Origin: Botrytis cinerea B05.10
Taxonomy: Eukaryota; Ascomycota; Leotiomycetes; Helotiales; Sclerotiniaceae
Length of the DNA stretch: 64,000 nt
NCBI RefSeq assembly: GCF_000143535.2
Contig: NC_037325.1
Coordinates: forward strand, 248,001 to 312,000
Reading direction: 5' to 3'
The position numbers and the translations under genes were made by a program. The notes beneath the pieces were generated by a model. The model was not told where the DNA came from. It did no database searches and saw only the letters and a list, made by a program, of their open reading frames with translations. This document shows, piece after piece, positions 1-12,624 of this stretch (position 1 is its first letter; each line of letters starts with the position of its first letter).

Positions 1-971
1 AATACTGTAACTACTTGCGAGGGATACTGGAGATAACGAGTGGCATTAATATAGCATTAAGGAATTTAATCTTGTATTCTCGTTCATCGTTAACTTATAT
101 CTTCATTGTATCATTACCATAGTTATATAAATACAAATACTTCCATCCATATAACAAACAAAAAGAAGTGATCCCCAACCACCCACGTTACCCCCCAGCT
201 AGCTATCTAGCTATCTACCTGTCTACCTGTCTACCTATGCAATATCCCTCCGTACGCGCTTACCCATCCCAAACCCATACCCAAACCCAAACTTCATCCC
301 CGCCTCTCAATTTTCCCAACCCCAAGCAAAAAAACGACAAAAAAAAATGTAGATGGCAGGACAACCAAACCAAGTAAGTGTGTGTGCGCCTGTGTGTGTG
401 ACATTATAATACAAGAACCTCTTCTATCCATTCCTCTCTTCCCTTCCCTCTTCTCTCTTTTTGATTCTCTTCTTCCATTCCATTACTCGCTGATTCTTCA
501 CATCTATCTATCTGCTCCCCAAGAAACTAAATCTAAAGTCTTCATTCACTATCCATCGGATTCTGATTCTCTTATCGGAACTAATAGTAACCATCGCATT
601 GTTTACTTGCGAACTCGCTATCTACACCGATATTATATCGTCTATCATCGCAAAATCCTCAGCCCCATCCAAATAATAGACCGAGTAGAATTGGAATATC
701 AAGGTATGTATCATCAGAACACTCTTGTTTGAGTGTTTGGTTTTTTTTTTATATAGACTGAAGGGAGAATATATATTAACATCCCATCCTAGATTTCCAC
801 ATCTAAATCAACTTTCCCTCTCACATTCACATTTCCATCCCATCTCGTCTCATCACACCCCGCCAATCTAATCCACCCACCAAATTCACCACATCCAACT
901 TCCATCCACCTCTCACTCACCGCTCAACTCCCAAAACACCCCCTCCCACCACCACCACCACCACCGCCAAA
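1..971. other. AT-rich leader region without a supported gene
   Basis: No reading frame here looks like protein. The open frames at 168-377 and 382-732 translate to pyrimidine-driven, composition-biased strings. CT-rich stretches near 420-480 and 840-960, ending in a CCA/CCG run just before 972, look like a fungal promoter or 5' leader for the small frame at 972. Confidence 0.5.
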
Positions 972-1130
972 ATGCAAGAAAACACCGTCATCGCCATAAT
1001 CATCATCATCCTCTTCCTAATCCTCGCTCTGATCGCCTACGGCATTTACAGACTCGTCCAGCAAGCTCGCGGCGGCTCCTCAACCATCTCTGGTAGTTCA
1101 GGGAGTTCAGGAAGTTTAGCTGATGATTAA
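972..1130 (+). CDS. Putative 52-residue single-pass membrane peptide
   Basis: This is a short intact frame, ATG at 972 and TAA at 1128-1130. It encodes an acidic/polar start (MQEN), one hydrophobic segment at about residues 6-24 that is rich in Ile and Leu, a basic flank (YRLVQQAR, about residues 25-33), and a Gly/Ser tail (repeats of GSS) ending LADD. The layout is a classic small tail-in-cytosol membrane peptide: one helix followed by positive residues. The ATG lies in a favourable context (CCAAAATG) after a CT-rich leader. I do not recognise a family. The frame is too short to exclude chance, but the clean helix plus basic flank is unlike the composition-driven frames around it. Confidence 0.42.
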   Translation: MQENTVIAIIIIILFLILALIAYGIYRLVQQARGGSSTISGSSGSSGSLADD

Positions 1131-3377
1131 AAAAATTAAAATTAAAATTAAACTTTTTCTTCTTCCTTTTTTCTGTTCTTTCCTTGGAGTGGGAAAGAGG
1201 CGGGAAGGAAGGAAGGGAAGGGAAGAGAAGAGAAGAGAAGGAGATGTGGGAGTGCAAGAGAAAGAGAAATGAGAAAGGAGAGGAGAGGAAAGAAGACTGC
1301 ATTGGATGGGATTGAGAAAAAAAGTTCCATCTCCATGCTTCTACTTCTGCTTCTGTTTCTTCAAATTTTGCCGCATAGGTTGTCAGAAACATACCTACCT
1401 ACATACGCATGCATGCAAGTCACGAATCAAATCACGAATGGATGATTTAAATGAATTGAGCGCATGGAGCGAATCACGGAGACAATTAGGTTCTGATACA
1501 TTCATTCATTCATTCATCCATTCATTCTCACATTTGTACGCATCTACTCTACTCTCTGCAGATCCGCTCAATAGAGAGATAGAGAAATGAAGAGAAAGAG
1601 CGTGATCAAATCAAAGATCAAAAAAAAAAAAAAAAAAAAAAAAAAAAACAACAACAACGATGCAATGCAATGGAATCAGGAATCAGGAAACGAGGAATCT
1701 ACTCGAAACGGAACGGGACGGGGCAGGATGGGCGTGGTATGGAAATGAGAGTAACACTAAACTCCAGATCCGATCTAATCTGTTCTGGAAAAGGGATGAT
1801 GGATGAGATGACGAATGAATGATGATGATGATGGGATGAATGGATGGATGGATGGATAAATGGATTTATTTCAGGGCGGGGGAGAAAAAAAAAAGGATCG
1901 GTAGGGCAGCAGGCAGGCAGGAATAAAGGAAGGGATGAAGGATATATCTACATCTACATCTACATGTATATGATTCACGATACGAACAGGATGTTGGAGA
2001 TGGAAATGCCTCTTTTTTTTTTTCAAAAATAAAAAAAATTAGATGTGGAAGAGGGAGGTTACTTGGTCAGTCGGTCGCACGTGTATATTTTGATAGCATG
2101 GCATGGCATGCATACATACATAACATAACATAGCATTGGAGTTTTTCGGTTTGGATTCGAGGTTGGGATTTGGATTTGGATTTGGATTCGATATACCACC
2201 ATTATTCATTATTATTAGTATCTGCATCAGTATCAATACAAATAAAAAATACGTCAATTACCATATATACATTACCTACTCACTTGCTTCGATTTTCCAT
2301 TCATCTTCTTCCCTCTTCACATTAAATAAATTCCTCGAAGCAAAAGCCGACATTCATCATCACCAAACTCTCATCAGGTCAAATAGGATGGAATGGCTAT
2401 GTGCAATAACAGTAAAATATGGTATCATTCTCACTCTCGTTCTCATTCTCGTCCTCGTCCACACTGTTGGTCAACCAATCAATCTCATATGCCATCTTCC
2501 CCCTTTCCCATTTGCAACATCATCATCCTCCTCTGCCTCTGCCTCATATCAAATAATCCCCATTCTAAGTACAAGTGTACTCCCCGTCCCCATTCCCATC
2601 CCCCAAGATTATTCTTCCCCAGTCTTAAACTCACACATCCAACCCACCAGTACCTCTTACCCTCTCATCCCCTCCTCTCGTCCTTTTATTTTATCATCCT
2701 CTGCCTCGCCCCATCTCCAGCTCCCACGTCTTCTTCCCTCACTCTTATACCCATATCCTATACCACATCATATCATGCATTGCGTGCAGCCATCCCAAAC
2801 CCCAATTGAATTCCATCCCATAAAAATCCATTTATCCATCCATCCATCCCTTCAAAAAATCCCAAAATCCATGCCCAAAACACATGTAATGCAATGCTCA
2901 TTCCATTTACCCATCCAAAGATGAATATAATTTGGATACGAATATGAATGTATGAATATACTAAAAACCCGAAAAGAAACCCCCTCGATGGAATCTTCAC
3001 AAGCGAAGCACTGCTCCACTTATGAATCTTCTTCTCATCTCATCAGTCCATCTTCCCGAAAAGGGGTATATAAGATCCAGTGCAAATGCATTTTCAGATT
3101 CCCAATCCCATTCGTAATCCAATAAAAATTCCCATTATCTCCAAGACCTTTCATCTCAAAAATGAATCCGAAAAGACTAGCGCCAATTTTTGCCTTGTCC
3201 CCTTATTCATGAATGCAAACAAACCAAGCAATGAAAATAAGCCGTTAAGAATAGAGGTATTAAGTTGATGGTATGTATGGAGACGGGAAGGTATCGTATG
3301 TATCGTATTGACTGAGAGTGGCGTTATCGTGATGAGAAAGGAGGAAAAGGTGCTGCAGAATTATATATATGTAGAAT
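1131..3377. other. Repeat-rich spacer, no supported gene
   Basis: This stretch is dominated by simple sequence: a 29-nt A run at 1620-1648, ATGG/GATG microsatellites near 1800-1860, a GGATTT hexamer array near 2165-2189, and CT-rich tracts to 2800. The 262-residue open frame at 2136-2924 begins with the translated hexamer (GFGFGF) and then continues as Ser/Pro/His-rich sequence, so I do not accept it as a gene. The 3' end probably holds the downstream UTR of ert1. Confidence 0.5.
1620..1648. repeat. 29-nt poly(A) tract
   Basis: An uninterrupted run of 29 A, followed by CAACAACAAC. The neighbouring sequence carries no gene, so this is a mononucleotide microsatellite or an old retroposed tail; no element is visible upstream that would support the latter. 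Confidence 0.9.
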
Positions 3378-5687
3378 CTAGATGCAAGGAAGGAACTATA
3401 AACCATTAGTTTCATCTCATTATAACGATTTCCCAATTCTGTCCAATCCATCCCCCTTTCAAAAAGAATAATACTCACATTCATAACAATTAACATGGGA
3501 ATGTCAAAGACATCCCTCTTAATTGTCCAACAAGAACTACAATCCACCTTTCCATCCTGTTGCAACGACTCGATTCCATTGTTCGCATCAATTTCCTTTA
3601 TCCTATTACCCATTCCTCCAATCCCAGCCCCATTGAATCCAACGATATCCTTTCGCTTTCCCTTATCACCTTCGGGAGATTGAGAGGTGTCTTTTGCCGT
3701 TTGATATCTAAGAAGCTTATAACGAGTCGTAACACTTCCTCTACTGTCTCCAAATGCCAATCGTGCAAAATCTTCATAGAATTCAATGACGCTATCATCG
3801 TCTAACAGTTCCGCGAGGAAGATAGGTTGAGTTTTACCGTTCGGGTTCGAGTCGGCAAGGTTGACGGGTCGCATTCTAGGCGTTGTGAAACTTCCCCGTC
3901 CTGAACTTCCTGAGGATGGAGGACCACCACTTCCTGTATTGGTATTAAGGTTTGCTTCATTTCCTAAGAGGACTTCCTTCCTCCATCCAGTCAAAAGTGT
4001 GAATTCTTTATTAGCAGCGGCGATTTCTCCAGTCCTACGACAGACCACTGTTGGCGTGCAGCAGTTCAACATGAAGTCTTCATACTCAAATAAAGTTCTT
4101 TGAAAACATTTCTCCATGAATATTAAATCTTGTCGATTGAGGGTTTTTGTACAAGAGATAAAGGATGGTCTAATGGAAGCGAGTGATTTGGCTATCCGAA
4201 GCGTCTTGTTTGGCGAGAATCGCTTTTGAATGAAAGCAGTCAAGCTATGGAAACCGGTAGTATACGAATAAGGTTCATGGACTGTATCGTAGATAGATGA
4301 AGGATCCCGATTCCTCTTTCCAAGTATACCCGATGGCCCAAGCTTGCCAGATGGGCCTGACTTCGTATCTTGTCGTTTTGCTGGCCTGTGACTTGCCGGT
4401 GCCGGATAATTAGTAGTTGTCGGTGAGCTCTCAAATCCCATTGTACTTGCCGCAGGACTCGCATCAGTGCTAGGACTGTGTTGACTGCCACTAGTGGCAA
4501 TTGCGTACGCATGAGGTAAACCATGATGTGGATTATTATTGCCAAAGACATTTCCTCCATTCGGTCTGTCCAAACCGACAGCAAAATCCGGCAATGAATC
4601 GTGAGAATAGATTTGATTAAAAGGCGGATTATTAGTGAAAGCTGAATTGTTACTGAAGCCGAGATCGCCAACATTTTGTGGCATTCCTGCACTTGAATCT
4701 TGTGGTGGTGTTTCTGCTGAGCCTGATGCCATATGCCCTAGCATTCCAAACTCTAATGCTCCATAATGATTTCCGAAATTTAATCCTTCTAAATCAAAGT
4801 TGAATAGTGCTGGATTACTGGGATCGAAAAATGCACCACCCCCAAATGCGGAATGAGAATCGTTTGAAACTTGCGGTAGAGAAATTCCTTGCATTCCAGC
4901 TGGTCGATTGCCTGCTGTGTGAAAAGTTGGAGATATCGGCGATGGCTGATTACTTCCAAAAGAGAGTCGATTCTGCAATGGCGGTGGCATTTGACCTTGT
5001 TGATTGGCTCCAAAGAGTGGATAAGACGGTGAAGTATCAGGTTGAGAGAAAAAGTTCCCCATACCAGGAGAAGGTTCCGTCGGTGTTGATGCGGCAGTGG
5101 CTCGATTACTGCTTACTTGTTGATTGTAAGTTGGTCCCAAAACAGGTCTGAGAGCTTCTGGTGGTGCATCGTGAAGATACTTGGCCTTCTTTCTGACACC
5201 ATCCTGGCAAGCATCCGCTAAACCTCGCTTTATACAACGTTGACATGGACGCTCGTCCCCTATTGAATTCATTCTCAGCACATGTAGCAAATTTCAATGA
5301 AAATTGAGAAAACTTAGATAAAAATAAAGAGCAAGATAACGAATGGTAAGGCTCTTGGCACGAAAAAGAGCCCAAAAATGAATCCTTGATAAAAACAAAC
5401 ATACCACAAGTTAAATGCGCTCGTTGACAAGCAAAACAAGCTCTTCTCGCCTTCTTTCTTCTAGGTCTCAAGGGATCTTTAGGATCGAATTTTGGTTTTG
5501 TAACTGTAGCCGTTGCTCCTACAGTATTTCCATTCTCCTCGCCGTCCGGTCTTACTTTTTGTTCCGCCATTTCTTGATTATCGCCCTCTTTTCCTATAAC
5601 ATCAAGCTCTTGCTCATGATCACTATAATCATTCTCCGAAGCACCATCCGAAACCTCAGGATCATCTATTTCAGTTTCTCCCGACAT
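3378..5687 (-). CDS. ert1: Zn2Cys6/PAS activator of gluconeogenesis, ERT1/AcuK family
   Basis: This is a nuclear transcription factor that in the ERT1/AcuK family activates gluconeogenic genes such as PEP carboxykinase and fructose-1,6-bisphosphatase. Exons are 5687-5405, 5259-3479 and 3395-3378, giving 693 residues. Intron 1 (145 bp, GTATGT) splits the Zn cluster: Cys84, Cys87 and Cys94 come before it, Cys100, Cys103 and Cys112 after it. Intron 2 (83 bp, GTGAGT) is needed to reach the short tail FLPCI; without it the frame reads on into non-homologous sequence. An acidic N-terminus (1-75) precedes the basic RPRRKKARR. The middle is Ser/Pro/Asn-rich. A PAS-like domain follows (motifs [12 protein letters not shown] and [11 protein letters not shown]), then a conserved CWTIKRD end. 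Its presumed target, PEPCK, lies about 28 kb away in this window. The family assignment is strong; the regulatory role comes from family knowledge. Confidence 0.92.
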
Positions 5688-7624
5688 CCTGTCTTAAATA
5701 CCTCACTTGGTACTTGTGCAGAAGCTAGTTCGTTTTTGCGACACCACACTCCAATCAATAGAAGCCCCAGTCAACCTCCCTCGCCAATCCTTGAATAGGA
5801 GCCCTGCTGCAGCAGCCTCGTCACACAACCAAGGCAACACAGGATGGTGCCGTGAACCGCCCGTCCAGCAACAATGCACAATGACCTTGTCTCCTCACTC
5901 CCACACTTCCAGCGCACACTTCTACCACCTTCTTGCGTCTGCGAGCAATCTTAATGCTACAAAGGGTAACCCTAGCGATACTCCGAAATAAATTCTTGCC
6001 GCAAAGTAAGTACCCGAGTCTTTTCAATCCCTTACCACGTTTCGCCGCGTGCCTATCCGAACACCAACACGCGTTCGCATGCACCGCTATTTGACCGGCC
6101 TTGATCCTCTCTTTCCGTAATTCCTTCCTTCCCAGAAACCAGGTAGGTTTGCCCGACTCGGCCGCTCCGTATTTTCTCGTAATTTCCTTGGGTCCAAAAT
6201 CCCACCCTTTCGTCTTTTCTCTTTTCGACAATCTTGCTTTCGATTCTTTTCGATTCTTGCTTCCGTCGGCAGCCAATCCAAAACCTAGTCTCTTCGTAAA
6301 GCACTACATCCACACATGTATAGTCACGCGGAGAACCTACTCCTTCAATCAAGCCTCCTCTCTCGTGCTGGAGAGAATGCGCAAATGTAATAATCGAATG
6401 CTGTGTTACTGTATGGAGCTGCAAGTATCCGCGAGCTAGTCCCACCGCAATCGCATTGATGCCCAAATAAAATGCCTTCCGCTACTGATGCGATTGAAAG
6501 ACCCTTTCCCTTTTTGCGTATCACTTCAAAATCGATATATTGGAAATGGATATGTTCGCCGTCCTTTGTTTTCTCGAGCGGTCCGGGTATTTGGGGTTTC
6601 TGTCCCTTTCAATTGGAACCTATATACCTTTTCCTTTCTCTTCTTTGGCCCTCTCGCCTCGTATGGAAGAGATTTGAAATTGTTGTAGATCAGGAAGGCG
6701 GGGGGGGGGTCGATGAGTTGCGAATTGAAACTGCACTTATCTTCTGTGCAATGGCGGATGGAAGGATTTGGGAAGAAGAGGTGGTGGGTAAATGGGTGTG
6801 AGTGGGTGAGTTTGAGTGGGTAGAAACGGGTAAGCTGAGAGAGAGGGTATCAATTGGGGGTTTTCCCAGAGTTGGATTTTGGAAATTGGAAATTTGAAAC
6901 TTGATTTTTTGATTGAATGACTGAATGACTGATTGACTGATTGACTGATTGACTGATTGATTGAACAAACAAATTACCTTTCCAAATGGTAAATCAATAG
7001 AAGATCTTTGTACTCAATTGGATGATGCAGAGTAGCACCCAGATTCTTTCCTCTCAAGCTTAAACGCCGCGTGGCAGGAACGAGGTTGTTTGTTGCGACC
7101 GTCTTGTATGGAAATATTGCGCGGGGAAAATTTTAGTGATGGTGATGTTCAACAGATCAAGCAAAAGCAAAAGAAGCTTTTCCCAAAGAAATCAAGTGGA
7201 GAGTGGAGTGAAGTGGATTACATGATAAACGGGAAACGGTAAAAGATGCTGAAATGAGTGAATTATGCTGAATTATGACGAATTATGCTAAATGGTGACA
7301 AATGGTGATAAAATATAATAAATTACGGAGCATGGTAAAATCACGATTGAGCCACAATTAAGGTTGACACAGCCACATTGGGAACACTCAATGTCTCCGC
7401 AATAATCTTTATCCAGTCATGCTATTTATTATTATTAACATAGCAATATATATTTGCTTAATATCAAACAAACAATTGTTAATAAATGGGAACGTCTTGA
7501 GTGTGACAAGTCCTTCATTAAATCCATTTGTTTGGCTTCTAGTTGCCCAACACATAAAGATTCCTCGTACACACCATCCATATATCTAGTATAGTTCACA
7601 ATTCTTCCACTCTCACCAATAACC

Positions 7625-7800
7625 CAATTTCCCATCCCTATCTCGAGCGCAGCGAGCTAAGGGGGTTTGGGGGCTTGCCCCCATCATCAATAACTTCATC
7701 AACAGTATAAGAATCGGATATCAGAAGTCTATTGAATGACGCTTCGCTGACCCTCCGGGGGCCACTGCCGTGGAGGCAGACTAGATTGCATTATTATTTT
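7625..7800. other. GC-cluster pair resembling fungal mitochondrial DNA (candidate NUMT)
   Basis: Within AT-rich sequence sit two compact GC-rich hairpins. At about 7640-7682 the sequence contains GAGCGCAGCGAGC followed by GGGGGCTTGCCCCC, a 5-bp-arm palindrome. At about 7748-7780 it contains CCTCCGGGGGCC and CCGTGGAGG, again self-complementary. Such clusters between AT-rich spacers are typical of mitochondrial intergenic or intronic DNA of filamentous ascomycetes, and the flanks (about 7430-7640 and 7790-7830) are also AT-rich. I infer a nuclear copy of mitochondrial DNA; the boundaries are not defined. Confidence 0.4.
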
Positions 7801-8744
7801 CTATAAGCCGGTGACAAGAAGTGCGTACCTACTATTTACTACATTACATATGCATCCATACATAACACATAATACATACATAAAATACTATATAATACAT
7901 TAAGTAGCAGCAAGCCATAGTAACTTGTAATACTCTACCAACCAATCCCAAGCATCCCACTCAAGCAAACTCACCACCCGTCCATCCATCACAAAACGTT
8001 CATTAGAAACAAGCCGACTCGCTTACCTTACATACCTGGGTATATTGTGTTGTACCATACTGTACTTACTGTATCCCACTCACCGACTGACTGACTGACA
8101 CCATCTGTCTGTCTATCTATCGTATCTGCTTACCACCCTTCATCTACCAGCTACCACGTATTCTGCATCTTGGCTCTAATAGTCCTAGACACCCACTATC
8201 CACCCACTCCCTTACACACAATCTGTATTCATTCCATACATACATACATACATACATGCATGCATATCCATCCCTCCATCCCTCCATCCATTCATTTCCA
8301 CCAAACAGAATCCGTTCCATCCCAATGGTTTCTGGAGTTTGTGGGAATAGACACATACACAATACATACAATACACACTGTGTAAACGAATCCCTACCCA
8401 CCAAGTAAGTAAGTAAGTGAGTAAGTACCTAGAAACCCAGCATTCAGCATAAACATAAACACAAACAAGAAGAAGAACAAACCCATCAAACACCATTTCC
8501 CGTTTCTCTTTCTCCCAGATTCTTCCCTCCCTGCGCATCTTCCCATGAGAAATAGTCCACCCAAAGTACCACACACACGTATCACATACCTCTCTCCATC
8601 TCTCTCCCAATTCAAATTCAAACTCAAACTCAAATTCAAACTAGAACTCAATCACCATCTACCCATTCATCCATCACGTATGTTCTCCTCTCTTCTTCTA
8701 TCCCCCTTCCCTTTCCATACCAATACCATACCACGCACTACCAC

Positions 8745-8776
8745 CCATCACATCACATCACATCACATCACATCAC
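8745..8776. repeat. CATCA pentamer array
   Basis: Tandem copies of CATCA, about six units, inside a CA/CT-rich spacer. Confidence 0.8.
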
Positions 8777-8974
8777 AATCCACACCCCCCTCCCCCTCCC
8801 AAAATTCCTACAGATATATGCACACTCACCCATCCACCTCACCACACCACATCACAATACAGTGTACCACATACACACACCCTCACCTCAAGACGTCGTA
8901 CATACACATCAGCTAACCAAGGTACATACATGATATGATATATTAACCCATGAAACCAGGGGGTTACCATCTAG

Positions 8975-9021
8975 TATCTGTATCTGTATCTGTATCTGTA
9001 TCTCTATCTCTATCTCTATCT
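8975..9021. repeat. TATCTG/TATCTC hexamer arrays
   Basis: Four or so copies of TATCTG run directly into three or so copies of TATCTC. One point change was evidently fixed and then amplified, so this is a compound microsatellite. Confidence 0.85.
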
Positions 9022-9321
9022 AGTATCTATCTTTCAAATCTTTCACATCTCATATTATATCTCCCGCGTTCTATTACCCATCTACCTGCGCATCTACCCA
9101 TCCATCCACTCATCCATCCATCCATCATCTTTTTATAGAAAACAAAACTAACCCGACAAAGCCAACTCAAAAGCAAGAAAATCTTCTTCAAAAAGCTCAA
9201 TTGCGTACTAGAGAAGATGGAGATGGTGGCGCACAGTAGCAGCAGCTAGCCAGCCAGCTAGCCAGCTAATTCAACTCGATATATACTATACTATACTATA
9301 TTATACTATATTATACTGTGC

Positions 9322-9354
<33 letters not shown>
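9322..9354. repeat. GATA tetramer array
   Basis: About eight uninterrupted GATA units in gene-free DNA. GATA is also the core site of nitrogen and light regulators, but a perfect array of this kind is most simply a microsatellite. Confidence 0.88.
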
Positions 9355-9355
<1 letters not shown>

Positions 9356-9651
9356 GATTTCAAAATTTCAAAATCTCAACAAACAAAGATTTAAGCAAAC
9401 AAATAAAATAAATCTCGCGCGGATCAGATTTCAAGACCTACAATATGAAGAACGGGGATTTGTCTATCTGCTCGGTATGTAAATATACATAACTACAGTA
9501 ACAAATGCAATGTAATGTAATGTAATAGAATAGAATGTATTGTATTACACTACAAACAACTCAACAGAAAAATAGTTGATTAGACGTTCAGAGAAAAAAA
9601 GAAAAAAAAAAAAGGAACAACTCAGAATAAAATAAACACATCCACAAGACG

Positions 9652-9685
9652 GAATGAATGAATGAATGAATGAATGAATGAATGA
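9652..9685. repeat. GAAT tetramer array
   Basis: About eight uninterrupted GAAT units downstream of the MFS transporter gene. Confidence 0.85.
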
Positions 9686-10234
9686 ACAAAGGGAATAAAA
9701 AAAACATCGTGCTGTGTTACCTCTGACACACACACACACAGACATACTTCCCCACCTACATAATGTTATTCCCTTTAAATTTTCCATCCGGAAGTACGCC
9801 TAGATTTTCCATCTTAATCCCCATCTTGGCGTCCGTTGAGGAATCATAATTGCTAGAGAGTATTTTGAATAAATGATTTGATTGATTTGAGGGGTATATG
9901 CTAAATTACAATTGATCTCAGCTCCGTCCATTTCCTAGATGTAGATAGATGAGATACCTAGGTACGAGAAACAAAGCAAAGCAATCATCAACACCGACAT
10001 CGACATCAACGTCAACGTTAATTCGCAACGTCTTTTTTATTAATAAGAAATCAAATCCTGATTCTTCCCTCCTGCCTTTTTCCCAAAACGCCATTCATCC
10101 ATGCAATGCCAACTAAGTCAATCGCTAGGTATATTTTCAAAAACTTTCTGTGCTTGCTCCGAGGCCCCAATGATTCTGAGCCCATGTTCATATTTTATAT
10201 TAACTGCTGTTGCATGTATTGCTGAAAAGTCACA

Positions 10235-12624
10235 TCACGCGGTAGCAAAACGACTATGTCCCCTGATCTTCTTCCCGTATTTAAAGAAGAGGTAGGGGAA
10301 AGGCGTCATGACCAGCGTCAAAAACGCCAGGAGAGTGGTTGCCCATTGATCGCCGAGCTTGTGATACATTTGGATACCAAAGAGCGGAAAGATAGCTAGT
10401 GAGATTTGTTCAGCCTATGTCTTTTTTTATTCTCCTCTCGTACATGAGACATTTATAGGTATGTAGAAGATTGATTTCAGGTCGATAGGGAAGAGAGGGG
10501 GAATAGGACTAACCTCCGAAACTACTTCTCATGAAACTATTCGCTGCTAGAGCGCTGGCTGCATACAATGGATATGCATCGACTAGGAATGTAAAGACGC
10601 CAGTAAAGACAAGAATGGTTCTGCATAAATCCCAACCGGTTAGCTACTTTTCCAAGTGTATCGTTTGGTACCACATCAAATGCGCATCATGTGAGACCAT
10701 CTCGAGTCTGCTCTCTCACCAGAGCATGAGATAGAGTGAAGATCCAGCATCACATTTCCCCAAAGAGGAACAGATGTGCAAAACATGAAATGACAAGATC
10801 AACTACATCTCCATGCAGGAACGAAACAACCATAATGCAAGCGCCACTTCGGCGATGGAACATACATGGTTCGGGGACCTAATTGCAAAGCGAGAGACAC
10901 ACGAGAGGACATCACGAATAGTGAAGAAATTTCATGAGAAGGAAAAAAAAAACTTGACATACCCCATTCCGAAAATACCGGATCCAATGATTGGGAAAAC
11001 CCAATGAACAGATGAATATGTTGTCCATGCAAAGAGGAATAAACCGATAGGAACGAGACAGGCTCCTAGAATAGCTGGAGGTAGGCGATATTCAGGTTCG
11101 GACCCACCAACTTCGCCCGTCATTTCTTCTCTCTGATTGATCAGTCTTACATAGTTCTTATGCCAGAAAGGGTCAGTAGCCGCTGCGATTAGCATCCCGA
11201 TGAATAGGCCCAGGAATGTTAATCCAACTTGGTATGGTTGGAATCCATGGTTTCCCTCAAAGACGAGAGGAAAGGCGCCAAAGAATAGGTAGAGGATACC
11301 GAGCAAGATGGCCGAAAATATGCAAAGGTTGAGACACATGGGCTCAAAGATTAATAATTGACCAGGTCTGAGTAGGGAGTAACCAATGGTCTTCGGAATA
11401 GACTTGTTGAGTCTCTCATTAGGTGCAAACCAACGATCATCGCCAGTCTCCTTTCGAATCTGACGAGCTTTGGCTTTCAAGACAACCGGATGGTATGTTT
11501 CTGGGACGAGAAAAAAGATCAATATTAAGTTGCACGCTGACCAGATGATGAGAACGTAGAATGTCCAACGCCACGACGTGAATTGGTTAATGAAACCAGA
11601 GATCAATGGACCAAATGATGGACCGATGAACGGCGATGCTGTATAGAGTAGCATAGGACCTTGAAGTTGTTCTCGGTTGAACAAATCTCCCACTGTGCCT
11701 CCTGCGACGGACAAAAAAGCACTTCCGGAAAGACCAGCGAAGAATCTCGCTACGAGCATCGTTTGAATATTTTGCGCCACGGCCGAAGGAATGAGCCATA
11801 GTAAGAAGAAAGAAAAGGAGCAAAGATATATCGGGCGACGACCATAGAATTCACTATTGATGTCAGTAAGTAAGTTGAAGGAGAGACATCGAATAGAATA
11901 CTTACGAAAGAGGTCCGAGCAACATTGGCCCCAGACCAAGTCCAAGGATAAACATAGAAAGTCCAACCGTAGCGACTTCTCGAGAGCAATTAAATTCTTC
12001 CTCTAGCTGGGCGTATGTACTAGTATACATTGATGACGCACATGTACTGATGATATGCAAGTCAGATTAGTATGTGTGATTTTCCACTTTTTTTTTGGAT
12101 ATAGCTTCACCATCCATGAGTAGGTATTCATGGTGCCGAGAAGGTAGGTGAACTTTGATATCAACCAGGATTTCCAGATGAACCCCATCTCAAAGTCCCC
12201 AAGGCAGGATATCAATTGAAGCAAGGAAAACATGATAAAAGATGGGATGAACTTACACACAAAAGGAACTTGCGCTAACAATAATAACCACCAACCACTT
12301 TCTTCCATGAGCCATACTTCTCGGACACATGGGATCACTGTCGCCACCATCAAAAATCACCTGGAAAGGATCTCTCTCTTCATCTCCTTGACCTTCAAAA
12401 TCGCCCGCAGGATTTTCCGGATCATCGCAACCATATCCATTCGAAGAGCGCCTTCGTGCCAGTGAAATGGATCGACTTAGTTTCTTATCCAATGTTGGAG
12501 CGGGCGTATCTGGAGGTGAAATTACGATGGGTGCAAATTCCTTGTCAAATTCAGTTGCAGCATGCGAGAGTTCTGAAGGCGAGATTGGAAATTTCTCGAA
12601 CTCGGCGTCCCCGATTGAGGACAT
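10235..12624 (-). CDS. DHA1-type MFS drug/polyamine:H+ antiporter
   Basis: This is a plasma-membrane proton antiporter of the major facilitator superfamily, drug:H+ antiporter-1 group. Exons are 12624-12257, 12046-11906, 11853-10963, 10620-10514 and 10395-10235, giving 555 residues with every junction in frame. A 100-residue polar N-terminus precedes helix 1 (KWLVVIIVSASSFCV). The DHA1 signatures follow: VTCASSMYTSTY after helix 1, LGPLSEFYGRRPIY (motif A region), and LYTASPFIGPSFGPLISGF (motif C region). The last two exons restore the conserved VDAYPLYAASALAAN and FPLFGIQMYHKLG ending. Introns are 210, 52, 342 and 118 bp; the 342-bp intron is unusually long here. Substrate cannot be read from sequence; relatives export fungicides, toxins or polyamines. 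Confidence 0.9.

Larger units (their letters stand above)
5688..10234. other. 4.5-kb spacer with microsatellites and a possible mitochondrial insert
   Basis: I see no credible gene. Both strands carry several 60-150-residue frames between 5707 and 6970 and between 8144 and 9140, but they overlap each other on opposite strands and follow the simple-repeat composition. The first kilobase is probably ert1 promoter. Notable contents: GC clusters at about 7640-7780 (listed separately), and CATCA, TATCTG/TATCTC, GATA and GAAT arrays between 8745 and 9690. The last 200 bases are likely the 3' UTR of the MFS gene. Confidence 0.5.

Noticed and set aside
2136..2924. 262-residue open frame on the plus strand
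   Set aside because: It starts inside a GGATTT array (translated GFGFGF) and then follows CT-rich composition; no domain, no conserved block, and an overlapping frame of similar quality exists.
5707..6968. Overlapping 60-150-residue frames upstream of ert1
   Set aside because: Frames overlap on both strands, have no domains and lie in promoter sequence.
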